DNA from: Clostridiales bacterium
Lineage (GTDB): Bacteria > Bacillota > Clostridia > Oscillospirales > JAAYOS01
DNA: 13,376 bases
Direction of reading: 5' to 3'
Assembly (NCBI GenBank): GCA_012521525.1
Contig: JAAYMG010000292.1
Coordinates: 1 to 13,376 of the forward strand
The notes beneath the pieces were generated by a model that saw only the letters and a program-made list of their open reading frames with translations, had not been told where the DNA came from and made no database searches. The position numbers were made by a program, and so were the translations under genes. Positions 5,629 through 12,843 of the stretch are shown here, in pieces. Positions within the stretch are counted from its first letter, which is position 1. Each line of letters starts with the position of its first letter.

Positions 5629-7113
5629 ATGAACTGGATACAAAGCTTATCGAAAAGCATTCAATACATTGAAGACCATTTGACCGACAGGATAAGCATA
5701 GACGAAATTTCAAAACAGGCTTACACATCAGGCTCTCATTTCCAACTGCTTTTTCATCTGGTATTCGGTATGACTGTGGGCGAGTACATCAGGAACCGTA
5801 GGTTGACCCTGGCAGCGCTTGATCTGATGAAACCTGGAAGCAAAATAATCGATGTCGCAATGCATTATCAGTACGATACCCAGGAAAGCTTCTCGAAAGC
5901 GTTTACGCGGTTTCATGGTTTCCCTCCTTCAAAGGTGCAGCCTGACAAAATCAGGATGTTCCATCCTCTGACAATAAAAGTAACCGTACAGGGAGGTTTT
6001 GAAATGTCCCGCTCATTCATTGACGGGTTTTATTGGAGCGATATCAAGAATCAGGAAGACGAGTTGCTCTCTGAATCTGAAAGATATAAAAGGATAGTAA
6101 AATGGGCTGTTGAGGCGAGAAATCATAATCCTAACGTTTTTGACGCTTTGACCGAATGGATCCTTGACGATTCCGAATGGACGGACGATAAGCTGGCGGA
6201 GAATGAGCAGATCCTGATGCAGGGTGTCCTCGCACGGTTCAGGAGCCAGAACGCGCAGCTCCGGGCGTATTTGAAAGATATTGAGTCATCAGGAGTCGTC
6301 AATAAAGCTGTATTCAATGCGTTAGACAGGTTTGATGATGAGTTGTCCGGCAAAACCAACTACCATGATCTTAAGGATGTGATATCAAAGATGTTTGCGG
6401 ATTTCTCCGCAATGCGTGACCGCAATTTGCGAGAGAAAATCGCGGGAGGTAAAACTGGTCCTTCAGGAGCAGACAGCGTTGAAGTTTTCGGTTACGTCAA
6501 TGCGCTGAAGGAATGCGACGCAAGAGTGCAATGGACACTTTTCATGCCCGATTTTGCTGAAAAGCAGCAGAAAGACATTAAGGTTGAGAAATTCGAATAT
6601 GTGAAAATGCCCGCCATGCGGTTCATCGGGAAGGAAACCTGTGAAGGTGACGATCCGTATACAGTCGATGACCATAAGAAACTTTTCAGCGTCCTCGATA
6701 CCATGACCGATCATAAATCAGGCTTTGACTATGATGTGATATTTCAACACCACTATGGCAGAGGAGTGGATGTTGAACGACCGCACAGGTTCCGGGGACG
6801 TTTTATGAGGGCTGATACTCCCGTTCCCGAAGGGTTTGCTTTCTTTGATTTCACACCGCAAAGAGCCAAAAACGGTCTTGTCGCAGGACCGCCATACATT
6901 TCACAGTTTGCATATGCTGTTTTTTCGGGTGATGCGGAAGCAATACATAAAAGCGAAGGGTATGATATCGACGCCATGTATGATATCACTCGAAACATAA
7001 TACTTGGTCAGGATGTGAACATTCCTTATCCGGACAAATACTGGACAGCGGAAGTGTTCCTTGATGGTTATGATAATTACAGCACCGCTTATATGTTTAG
7101 TGTCGAGCTGTAG
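5629..7113 (+). CDS. AraC family transcriptional regulator with GyrI-like effector-binding domain
   Basis: This 494-residue protein has an N-terminal AraC/XylS DNA-binding domain (about 1-110) with two helix-turn-helix units. The first is around ISIDEISKQAYTSGSHFQ, the second around IDVAMHYQYDTQESFSKAF, ending in the family signature FHGFPPSKV. After the connecting segment FHPLTIKVTVQGGF comes a helical middle region (about 140-275) with no fold I recognise. The C-terminal part (about 320-494) resembles the GyrI-like small-molecule or AraC effector-binding domain (VEKFEYVKMPAMRFIG). The order DNA-binding domain first, sensor second is that of Rob-like regulators. A strong AAGGGGGG site precedes the ATG. 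A second GGGAGG with ATG at 6004 lies at the domain boundary. No target operon adjoins it on the same strand; it sits alone between two copies of a stem-loop repeat. The ligand is unknown. Confidence 0.9.
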   Translation: MNWIQSLSKSIQYIEDHLTDRISIDEISKQAYTSGSHFQLLFHLVFGMTVGEYIRNRRLTLAALDLMKPGSKIIDVAMHYQYDTQESFSKAFTRFHGFPPSKVQPDKIRMFHPLTIKVTVQGGFEMSRSFIDGFYWSDIKNQEDELLSESERYKRIVKWAVEARNHNPNVFDALTEWILDDSEWTDDKLAENEQILMQGVLARFRSQNAQLRAYLKDIESSGVVNKAVFNALDRFDDELSGKTNYHDLKDVISKMFADFSAMRDRNLREKIAGGKTGPSGADSVEVFGYVNALKECDARVQWTLFMPDFAEKQQKDIKVEKFEYVKMPAMRFIGKETCEGDDPYTVDDHKKLFSVLDTMTDHKSGFDYDVIFQHHYGRGVDVERPHRFRGRFMRADTPVPEGFAFFDFTPQRAKNGLVAGPPYISQFAYAVFSGDAEAIHKSEGYDIDAMYDITRNIILGQDVNIPYPDKYWTAEVFLDGYDNYSTAYMFSVEL

Positions 7114-7178
7114 TTTTTTCAATTCCGATCTGTCTGAGGTAACGATGTAAGGAAACCCTTAAATTTGAATAGATTATA

Positions 7179-7214
7179 AAAACTCTTGGAAGCTTCATTG
7201 CCTCCAAGAGTTTT
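7179..7214 (+). repeat. Stem-loop repeat, copy B (likely AraC gene terminator)
   Basis: AAAACTCTTGGA (7179-7190) pairs perfectly over 12 positions with TCCAAGAGTTTT (7203-7214) around the loop AGCTTCATTGCC. It lies 65 bases after the AraC stop and ends in a short T run, so it probably terminates that gene and may act in both directions. It matches copy A at 5413-5444, with a C-G pair replaced by T-A. Confidence 0.75.
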
Positions 7215-7216
7215 GA

Positions 7217-7468
7217 TTTCTGCCATGTTTGTCGCTCTGGCCGGACGCCGATGCCAAAAGTACGCTCGCGGACTCACTCGCCGTCTCACCGGATGTCGAC
7301 TTCATCGTTTTTCTGCCAAACGGCTTGAACGGACCATGACTTCGCCCTCGACCAGCGCTAATTATCTTCCGTGCAGAACAATGCAACCTGTTCTTTCCAT
7401 CCTGCACCAAGGACGATGGTGTGACTTTTCGGCTTGTACTTGACCTTCGTGACACAGTTCATATGTAA
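7217..7468 (+). pseudogene. Possible decayed gene fragment with one in-frame stop
   Basis: One plus-strand frame is open from 7217 to 7468 except for a single TGA at 7337-7339. Upstream of the TGA it reads ...LWPDADAKSTLADS...DFIVFLPNGLNGP. Downstream it reads ...ALIIFRAEQCNLFFPS...FRLVLDLRDTVHM and then stops. Amino-acid composition and third-position use look protein-like, and the stretch is richer in G and C than the flanking intergenic DNA. There is no start codon with a ribosome binding site, so if real it is a remnant of a lost gene. I do not recognise the family. The overlapping open frames on either strand have composition typical of shadows. Confidence is low. Confidence 0.35.
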
Positions 7469-7485
7469 AAAAATACATCATCCAC

Positions 7486-7514
7486 TTGACAAAGCCGGGA
7501 GAAAGAGATATCAT
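7486..7514 (+). promoter_or_regulatory. feoA promoter
   Basis: A perfect TTGACA (7486-7491), a 17-base spacer and TATCAT (7509-7514) place the transcription start near 7521, inside the palindromic operator that follows. The arrangement is typical of repression by blocking open-complex formation or promoter escape. Confidence 0.8.
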
Positions 7515-7518
7515 ACAA

Positions 7519-7540
7519 ATAGTTAGAAGTGTCTAACTAT
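7519..7540. promoter_or_regulatory. Metal-responsive operator 1, upstream of feoA
   Basis: A perfect inverted repeat, ATAGTTAGA-AGTG-TCTAACTAT, spans the predicted transcription start. The core AGTTAGA-N4-TCTAACT is repeated exactly at 7879-7896 before feoB. The half-site TTAG resembles that of DtxR/IdeR-family metal repressors, whose boxes also pair TTAG with CTAA. Assigning it to an iron-dependent DtxR-type regulator is an inference; a Fur-type protein is less likely from the sequence. No regulator gene is in the window. Confidence 0.75.
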
Positions 7541-7600
7541 TGATTGCGTCCGAGGTTGGCGATCGCCGATCTCTTCCTGTTTGCCGATCGGGAGCGCAAA

Positions 7601-7834
7601 ATGCTGAAACGGGTGAATCAAGTGAATTTGAAATCTGCAATAGTAGGCAAGGAATATATAATTCAGCGGATAGAAACTGATGACGAGGAGTTGAAGGCCT
7701 TCCTTTTTTCCCTCGGCTGCTACAGCGGCGAGCCGATAACAGTCATCTCCCATCTGAAAGGCGGCTGTGTGGTCTCCATCAAGGACGGCAGATATAACAT
7801 CGATAATCAGTTGGCAGAAGCGATAATCATCTGA
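7601..7834 (+). CDS. feoA: Ferrous iron transport protein A (FeoA)
   Basis: This 77-residue protein has the size and pattern of the small SH3-like FeoA domain, which supports FeoB in Fe(II) uptake on the cytoplasmic side. It shows the opening VGKEYIIQRIETDDEELKAFL, the turn LGCYSGEPITVISHLKGG in place of the usual LGhxxGxxV pattern, and a final IDNQLAEAIII strand. An upstream TTG start at 7544 would add 19 residues, but it lies directly against the operator and has no ribosome binding site. GGGAG just before the ATG at 7601 supports the shorter form. feoB begins 128 bases downstream, and the intervening segment holds a second copy of the operator, so feoB may also be controlled separately. 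FeoA sequences are variable; the identification rests on size, pattern and the adjacent feoB. Confidence 0.88.
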   Translation: MLKRVNQVNLKSAIVGKEYIIQRIETDDEELKAFLFSLGCYSGEPITVISHLKGGCVVSIKDGRYNIDNQLAEAIII

Positions 7835-7863
7835 GTACGCGCAATGCAAATCTTGTCCGCTGA

Positions 7864-7896
7864 TTGTTTATACCCATAAGTTAGAATATTCTAACT
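7864..7896 (+). promoter_or_regulatory. Metal-responsive operator 2 with possible feoB promoter
   Basis: A perfect 18-base palindrome, AGTTAGAATATTCTAACT, occupies 7879-7896 between feoA and feoB. A possible promoter, TTGTTT (7864-7869), 17-base spacer and TATTCT (7887-7892), places its -10 box inside the palindrome. The palindrome is clear; the promoter boxes are imperfect. It shares the AGTTAGA-N4-TCTAACT core with operator 1. Confidence 0.7.
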
Positions 7897-7962
7897 ATGC
7901 ATGACATGTCATTGACATATTATCTTAAACGGATCCAAGGGATAAGGAGGATATTTCAAACC

Positions 7963-9960
7963 ATGAGAATAGCTTTGGCTGGCAATCCGAACTCGGGCAA
8001 AACTACCATGTATAACGCCCTGACAGGCCGTAACGAGAAAGTGGGCAACTGGGCAGGCGTCACTATAGACAAAAAAGAACACCCGATAAGGAAGGCGTTC
8101 TATGACGGTCCGGAGCAGCTGATAGCGGTCGACCTCCCCGGTGCATACTCCATGTCGCCATTCACTTCCGAGGAAAGCATTACCAGTACTTATATAAAAA
8201 ACGAACGTCCGGATGTCATCATAAACATCGTGGATGCCACAAACCTCAGCCGCAGCCTGTTTTTCACGACGCAGCTGCTGGAACTGGGCGTTCCTGTTGT
8301 TGTCGCTTTGAATAAGACCGACATCAACGAAAAGAAGGGAACAAAGATCGATGTGTCTCTGCTTTCCGAAAAACTGGGGTGCCCCGTGGTCGAGACAGTC
8401 TCCACTTCCGCAAAAGGACTAGAAGATGTGGTCAAAGCTGCAGTCGGGCTTGCCGGGAAGGTACAGACCCCACCTTATCGTCAGGGTGATGTGGATCTGA
8501 CCGACAAGCAGGCCGTGGAAGCGGCTGATCGCAGGCGTTTTGAATTTGTGAATGCGATCGTAGCCAAAGTTGAGACCCGCAAGGTCCTCTCCAGGGAAAG
8601 GAACGTCGGAGATAAGATCGACGCCATACTGACCAACAGGTGGCTTGGCATACCTATCTTTGCAGTGGTCATGTTCCTGGTATTTGACATCTCCCAGTCT
8701 TCTCTGGGTCCGTTGCTGGCAGACATTCTGGTTTCATGGATCGAGACGTTCCAGGGTTGGGTCGCAGGTCTGGTTGAAAACGCAAATCCCCTGCTTCAGT
8801 CCCTGCTTGTTGACGGTATTATTGGCGGTGTAGGAGCCGTCGTCGGTTTCCTGCCCCTTGTCATGGTTATGTATTTCCTGATCTTTCTTCTCGAAGATTG
8901 CGGCTACATGGCGAGAGTTTCCGTCGTCCTTGACCCCATATTCAAGAAAGTCGGGCTTTCCGGAAAGTCTGTCATCCCGTTTATCATCGGCACAGGCTGC
9001 GCGATCCCCGGCATCATGGCAAGCCGCACCATCCGCAACGAGCGCGAACGCAGAGCCACCGCGATGCTGACTCCGTTCATGCCCTGCGGTGCCAAGCTCC
9101 CGGTCATCGCATTGTTCGCAGGTGTATTCTTCGGGGATGCAAGCTGGGTCGGTACACTCATGTACTTTACCGGCATCATCCTGATCTTCTTCGGTGCCCT
9201 GCTCGTCAATAAGATCGCAGGTTATAAAAACCGCAAATCGTATTTTATAATTGAGCTGCCTGATTATAAGATCCCATCTCTGAAACGTGCGTTCATTTCC
9301 ATGTGCTCCCGCGGCTGGGCATACATCGTAAGGGCAGGTACCATTATCCTTTTGTGCAACACCGTCGTGCAAATCATGCAGTCCTTCGACTGGAACTTCC
9401 GGGTGGTAGAGGAAGGGATGGAGAGCACGTCCATCCTGGCATCAATAGCTTCTCCCATCGCATATCTGCTGATCCCACTCGGATTCGGTGTATGGCAAAT
9501 GGCAGCCGCTTCGGTTTCAGGCTTTATCGCTAAGGAAAACGTAGTCGGTACCATAGCCGTTTCCTATGGCATCACCAACTTTATTGACTCCGAAGAACTT
9601 GCACTGATAGGCGGTTCGGGTGAGGTTGCCGCCATTCTTGGTCTTACAAAAGCAGCAGCACTCGCGTGCCTGATGTTCAACCTGTTCACGCCGCCCTGCT
9701 TTGCGGCGATAGGTGCAATGAACTCCGAAATCAAGGACAAGAAATGGCTGATCGGCGGCATCTGTCTCCAACTGGCAACCGGTTACAGCGTAGCATATTT
9801 CGTATACCAGATCGGCACCCTGATCACGACCGGTGCGTTTGGTTCCGGTTTCCTTCCCGGTCTGGTCACGATAGCCTGCATTGTTTCTGTCATAGTATAT
9901 CTGATAAAGAGTACAGACAGGAAGCTCAAGGTTGAATATGCCCTGAGCACAAAAAGCTAA
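7963..9960 (+). CDS. feoB: Ferrous iron transport protein B (FeoB)
   Basis: FeoB is the membrane Fe(II) transporter with an N-terminal GTPase-like domain. The 665-residue product shows G1 GNPNSGKTT (7-15), the NWAGVTI switch region, G3 DLPG (57-60), G4 NKTD (117-120) and a G5-like STSAKG. A helical insertion domain follows, and then the polytopic membrane part with two internally repeated gate regions. It includes GTGCAIPGIMASRT and PFMPCGAKLPVIALFAG, and later FIAKENVVGTIAVSYG. Length and domain order match standard FeoB. A longer in-frame start at 7897 would begin inside the operator. The preferred start at 7963 has AAGGAGG (7944-7950) 12 bases upstream and gives the canonical MRIALAGNPNSGKTT opening. 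No feoC is present. The gene is convergent with the ATPase gene downstream. Confidence 0.97.
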   Translation: MRIALAGNPNSGKTTMYNALTGRNEKVGNWAGVTIDKKEHPIRKAFYDGPEQLIAVDLPGAYSMSPFTSEESITSTYIKNERPDVIINIVDATNLSRSLFFTTQLLELGVPVVVALNKTDINEKKGTKIDVSLLSEKLGCPVVETVSTSAKGLEDVVKAAVGLAGKVQTPPYRQGDVDLTDKQAVEAADRRRFEFVNAIVAKVETRKVLSRERNVGDKIDAILTNRWLGIPIFAVVMFLVFDISQSSLGPLLADILVSWIETFQGWVAGLVENANPLLQSLLVDGIIGGVGAVVGFLPLVMVMYFLIFLLEDCGYMARVSVVLDPIFKKVGLSGKSVIPFIIGTGCAIPGIMASRTIRNERERRATAMLTPFMPCGAKLPVIALFAGVFFGDASWVGTLMYFTGIILIFFGALLVNKIAGYKNRKSYFIIELPDYKIPSLKRAFISMCSRGWAYIVRAGTIILLCNTVVQIMQSFDWNFRVVEEGMESTSILASIASPIAYLLIPLGFGVWQMAAASVSGFIAKENVVGTIAVSYGITNFIDSEELALIGGSGEVAAILGLTKAAALACLMFNLFTPPCFAAIGAMNSEIKDKKWLIGGICLQLATGYSVAYFVYQIGTLITTGAFGSGFLPGLVTIACIVSVIVYLIKSTDRKLKVEYALSTKS

Positions 9961-10011
9961 TCAGCGTCAATCGCCAGGCATTGTAGATCTGCATAATTTC
10001 CTCCTACAGAC

Positions 10012-10075
10012 GGGGGACGGTTCTTCTTACCTGTTTCCGGCGAGAGTCGGAACCAGTTATGAAAAGCCGTCCCCC
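10012..10075. repeat. GC-rich palindromic repeat between convergent genes
   Basis: GGGGGACGG (10012-10020) is perfectly complementary to CCGTCCCCC (10067-10075). The 46-base loop holds a smaller stem, TTCCG (10035-10039) with CGGAA (10048-10052). The GGGGACGGTTCTT wording resembles REP-like palindromes that I recall from other Firmicutes next to IS200-type transposases; none is present here. It may also act as a transcription barrier between feoB and the opposing ATPase gene, although no T run follows. Confidence 0.6.
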
Positions 10076-10154
10076 ATCTGCTCGTTCGAAGTCAACTCCG
10101 GAAAGCCTGAACCTCCGCCATGTCTGCATACTCGAGTGAGCCGGCTTACGGTCG

Positions 10155-11468
10155 TCAAACAGTGCCTGTGCCCGTACCGGCAAGGTAATTTATAAATTGC
10201 TGTGCTGTACGGCCGGATAAGCCGCCGTGACGCATTTCCCACCTGTTTGCTTCGACCAGCAACTCTTCTTCCGGCATTTTGATTTCTGGATGCGATTTGG
10301 CAAGCGCCTTTACTATTTCGTGATATTCACTCCTTGACGGCCTGAAGTAGCCGATCATCAGTCCAAACCGGTCCGCCAGTGAGAGTTTTTCCTGCATGGT
10401 GTCTGACCGGTGCAAGTCATCATCGGTAATATCCGACCGGTCTCCCCAGGTCTCACGGATTATATGCCTCCTGTTTGAAGTCGCATATATTAGGACATTC
10501 TCCGGTCTTGTCTCCAGTCCGCCCTCTATCACTGCTTTCAGGTACTTATAGTCCGTCTCAAATTCCTCGAAGGACAGGTCATCCATAAATATGATAAAGC
10601 GATAATTCCTGTTCTTTATCGTGTCTATGATTTTACTGAGATATCGGAAATGATGTTTATAGACCTCTATCATTCGCAGACCCTGATCATAAAACTGATT
10701 CAACAGGGCTTTTATGCTTGTTGACTTACCTGTTCCGGCATCACCATATAACAGGACATTGTTTGCCTTGCGACCTGCCAAAAAGGCTTCGGTGTTGCGT
10801 ACCAGCAGCTGCTTTTGCTGCTCGTATCCGACCAGATCGTTTAATGTCATATTACCGATCGACGTAATTGGTTCCAGAATCCCGTCACTGTTATCAGGGG
10901 CCACGCGAAATGCTTTGTTCAGTCCGATGCTTCCAACCCCATATCTTTTATAGAAGTCTGTCACGGCTTCATACACGGCATCATCGGAGTTTGCCTTTTC
11001 GATGCTCTCGCTTAGCGACCGGATCTTTTCGCTTACGCTCTTATTGCAGATATACTCATTTTTATCTATTGCCTTGTAGTCAGAGACAGCAGAGAAACAG
11101 TCTATTTCAAGTCCGCTCTCGACAGGCCGAAAATCGAAGTCAAACAGCCTTTTGAACACGGCAAGGTCATTCCTCACGAAATAGTTGACTGAGCCATCGA
11201 CCTTCCCTACTCTCTCTGAAACCAAAGTAAACGGATTTTCGGTCATAGCCAAAATATACGCAAGATAACAGTGCCACAGGTTCCTGTCAAAGCCATATGT
11301 CGTCGCAACGTCCAGCAACTGATGGATAACGGAATATATCTCGTTTATAAGGTCATCCTTTGCATAATTTCCGCTTTCAAACTTTCTGAAGATCTCGGAA
11401 AGGCGAAGCAATATGCTCTCATTGCGTATATTTTTGTAAACGATGAGCTTGGATACCAGGCGATACAT
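10155..11468 (-). CDS. DUF815 family AAA+ ATPase
   Basis: This 437-residue protein has a C-terminal AAA+ module of the DUF815 type. It shows Walker A GDAGTGKST (242-250), Walker B FIIFMDDL (291-298), the sensor-like ATSNRRH (329-335), the family stretch WGDRSDITDDD, LADRFGL (364-370) and a sensor-2-like LSGRTAQQF near 417-425. The N-terminal 200 or so residues are a helical extension of unknown role; shorter proteobacterial members largely lack it, and I recall longer forms from Clostridia. GGGAG lies seven bases upstream of the ATG on the minus strand. DUF815 proteins are widespread but lack an established function, and no partner gene is adjacent. The gene is divergent from the dehydrogenase gene and convergent with feoB, so it is probably monocistronic. 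Confidence 0.88.
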   Translation of the reverse strand: MYRLVSKLIVYKNIRNESILLRLSEIFRKFESGNYAKDDLINEIYSVIHQLLDVATTYGFDRNLWHCYLAYILAMTENPFTLVSERVGKVDGSVNYFVRNDLAVFKRLFDFDFRPVESGLEIDCFSAVSDYKAIDKNEYICNKSVSEKIRSLSESIEKANSDDAVYEAVTDFYKRYGVGSIGLNKAFRVAPDNSDGILEPITSIGNMTLNDLVGYEQQKQLLVRNTEAFLAGRKANNVLLYGDAGTGKSTSIKALLNQFYDQGLRMIEVYKHHFRYLSKIIDTIKNRNYRFIIFMDDLSFEEFETDYKYLKAVIEGGLETRPENVLIYATSNRRHIIRETWGDRSDITDDDLHRSDTMQEKLSLADRFGLMIGYFRPSRSEYHEIVKALAKSHPEIKMPEEELLVEANRWEMRHGGLSGRTAQQFINYLAGTGTGTV

Positions 11469-11787
11469 ATAAACACTCCCGTAGTTTCGGATTCTGCGAT
11501 CATATAACAGCAGTTATCTCAATATTTGTGATCATTATTTTAACATCTTGCTTCAACTTTTGCACTTTAAATTATTGTGTTCCCCGTTTCTTTATATTTG
11601 GCTATACGAGGTTTGACGCAGCATATCATTGGACCCAAAATGTCAGCAAATTATTGCAATTAATATATAGTTTAAGGGTTCGGCTGATAAGCGCATCTGT
11701 GTATATGGTCATAAGTAATGTGGACAATGATGGTTGCGTTATTGTATAATAATGCATATCTTGTACCAATTGGAGGAAATCGTATAT
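11469..11787. other. Divergent intergenic region between the DUF815 and DAP dehydrogenase genes
   Basis: These 319 AT-rich bases contain no convincing gene. They hold the plus-strand promoter at 11721-11750 and a small inverted repeat, ATAAC-AGCA-GTTAT (about 11504-11517), just upstream of the ATPase gene. On the minus strand only imperfect promoter boxes are seen. The open frames here lack coding character. Confidence 0.4.
11721..11750 (+). promoter_or_regulatory. Promoter of the DAP dehydrogenase gene
   Basis: TGGACA (11721-11726, one mismatch to TTGACA), an 18-base spacer and a perfect TATAAT (11745-11750) lie 37 bases upstream of the start codon. The transcript would have a short leader of about 30 bases carrying the ribosome binding site. 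Confidence 0.7.
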
Positions 11788-12663
11788 ATGATTCGTGCAG
11801 CGATCGTTGGCTACGGAAATATTGGCAAATCGGTATATGAAGCAATTTCGGCCAGTGAAGACATATCTTTGGAATATATCGTGTCGAGCAAGCAGTTAGA
11901 CATTGACGTCGCGGTACTCAAAAACATATCGGAGCTTACAGATGTCGATGTCGCAATCCTTTGCTCACCAAGCCGTGCAGTACCCGAAATTGCCGCTTCC
12001 TTACTATCAAAAGGGATCAGTACCGTCGACAGTTATGACATACATTCAAACATTGCAGATGTCAGGACAAAGCTGGACAAAGTCGCAAAAGAGAATAACT
12101 GTGCCGCTATCATAGCAGCAGGTTGGGATCCGGGTACGGACTCCGTAGTCAGAGCGTTATTGCTGGCAATGGTCCCGAGGGGCATCACATATACGAATTT
12201 TGGGCCGGGAATGAGCATGGGACATACCGTTGCGGTCAAAGCCATACCCGGTGTCAGGGATGCCCTGTCCATGACTATTCCGACCGGTTCAGGAGTACAC
12301 AGGCGCATGGTGTATGTTGAGTTGGATCAGGGAGCCGACTTTGAAAAAGTTTCAGAACTTATCCTCAACGACGACTATTTTGTGCATGACGAAACCAGAG
12401 TCATCCGTGTAGACGATATCGATCTTCTGAAGGATGTCGGGCATGGCGTCAATCTAATAAGAAAAGGCGTTTCGGGTACTACGCACAATCAACGGATAGA
12501 ATTCAGCATGAGCATAAACAACCCTGCTCTGACCGGACAGGTTTTGGTGTCCTCAGCCAGGGCTGTCACAAAGCAAAAACCCGGCTGCTATACGATGATC
12601 GAAATACCTCCCATAGATTTCCTATACGGAGATATCGATAAGCTGATTCGTGATCTGGTTTAG
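11788..12663 (+). CDS. ddh: meso-diaminopimelate D-dehydrogenase
   Basis: This NADPH-dependent enzyme aminates L-2-amino-6-oxopimelate (in equilibrium with tetrahydrodipicolinate) to meso-diaminopimelate in one step, bypassing the longer succinylase, acetylase or aminotransferase lysine branches. It supplies both lysine and the peptidoglycan cross-linking residue. The 291-residue product has the nucleotide-binding loop GYGNIG (8-13), AGWDPGTDSV (111-120), the active-site stretch FGPGMSMGHTVAVKAIPGV (138-156), DDYFVHDE and a C-terminal FSMSINNPALTGQV segment. It lacks the roughly 20-30 residue insertion seen after IPGV in the Corynebacterium enzyme. In length it is closer to the Symbiobacterium type. 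GGAGG at 11772-11776 supports the ATG at 11788 over an upstream in-frame ATG at 11734. No other lysine gene adjoins it. Confidence 0.92.
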   Translation: MIRAAIVGYGNIGKSVYEAISASEDISLEYIVSSKQLDIDVAVLKNISELTDVDVAILCSPSRAVPEIAASLLSKGISTVDSYDIHSNIADVRTKLDKVAKENNCAAIIAAGWDPGTDSVVRALLLAMVPRGITYTNFGPGMSMGHTVAVKAIPGVRDALSMTIPTGSGVHRRMVYVELDQGADFEKVSELILNDDYFVHDETRVIRVDDIDLLKDVGHGVNLIRKGVSGTTHNQRIEFSMSINNPALTGQVLVSSARAVTKQKPGCYTMIEIPPIDFLYGDIDKLIRDLV

Positions 12664-12677
12664 AAAAGTTATACTGG

Positions 12678-12714
12678 AACAGGGGATATCATTATCACAT
12701 GATGATCCCCTGTT
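12678..12714 (+). terminator. Stem-loop after the DAP dehydrogenase gene
   Basis: AACAGGGGAT (12678-12687) pairs perfectly with ATCCCCTGTT (12705-12714), with further CAT/ATG pairing in the loop, 14 bases after the stop codon. No T run follows, so it may be a weak terminator or a 3'-end stabiliser, possibly shared with the convergent gene at 12844. Confidence 0.55.
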
Positions 12715-12843
12715 AACATAGGATAAAATTCGAAACTGTTGAATAAATTCCGGTCCGTCCCTCCAAGCTGAAAATGCATCCGGAGGGCGCACTGATCTCA
12801 AAAATCGAAGGATTCTTTGGCGTCATGGGTCAAAGAGCTTGAG

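Noticed and set aside
7337..7339. TGA as a selenocysteine codon within the 7217-7468 frame
   Set aside because: No start codon with a ribosome binding site and no clear downstream SECIS-like hairpin; a decayed gene is the simpler reading.
7195..7455. Open frame of 86 codons on the minus strand opposite the suspected gene remnant
   Set aside because: Ser/Arg/Lys-heavy composition, no ribosome binding site and a GTG start. It looks like a shadow of the plus-strand frame.
7544..7600. TTG-initiated N-terminal extension of FeoA
   Set aside because: It would start immediately after the operator and about 23 bases from the transcription start with no ribosome binding site, whereas the ATG at 7601 has GGGAG at good spacing.
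11528..11749. 73-codon open frame in the divergent intergenic region
   Set aside because: No ribosome binding site, unlikely composition (rich in Cys, Phe and Tyr), and it overlaps the dehydrogenase promoter.
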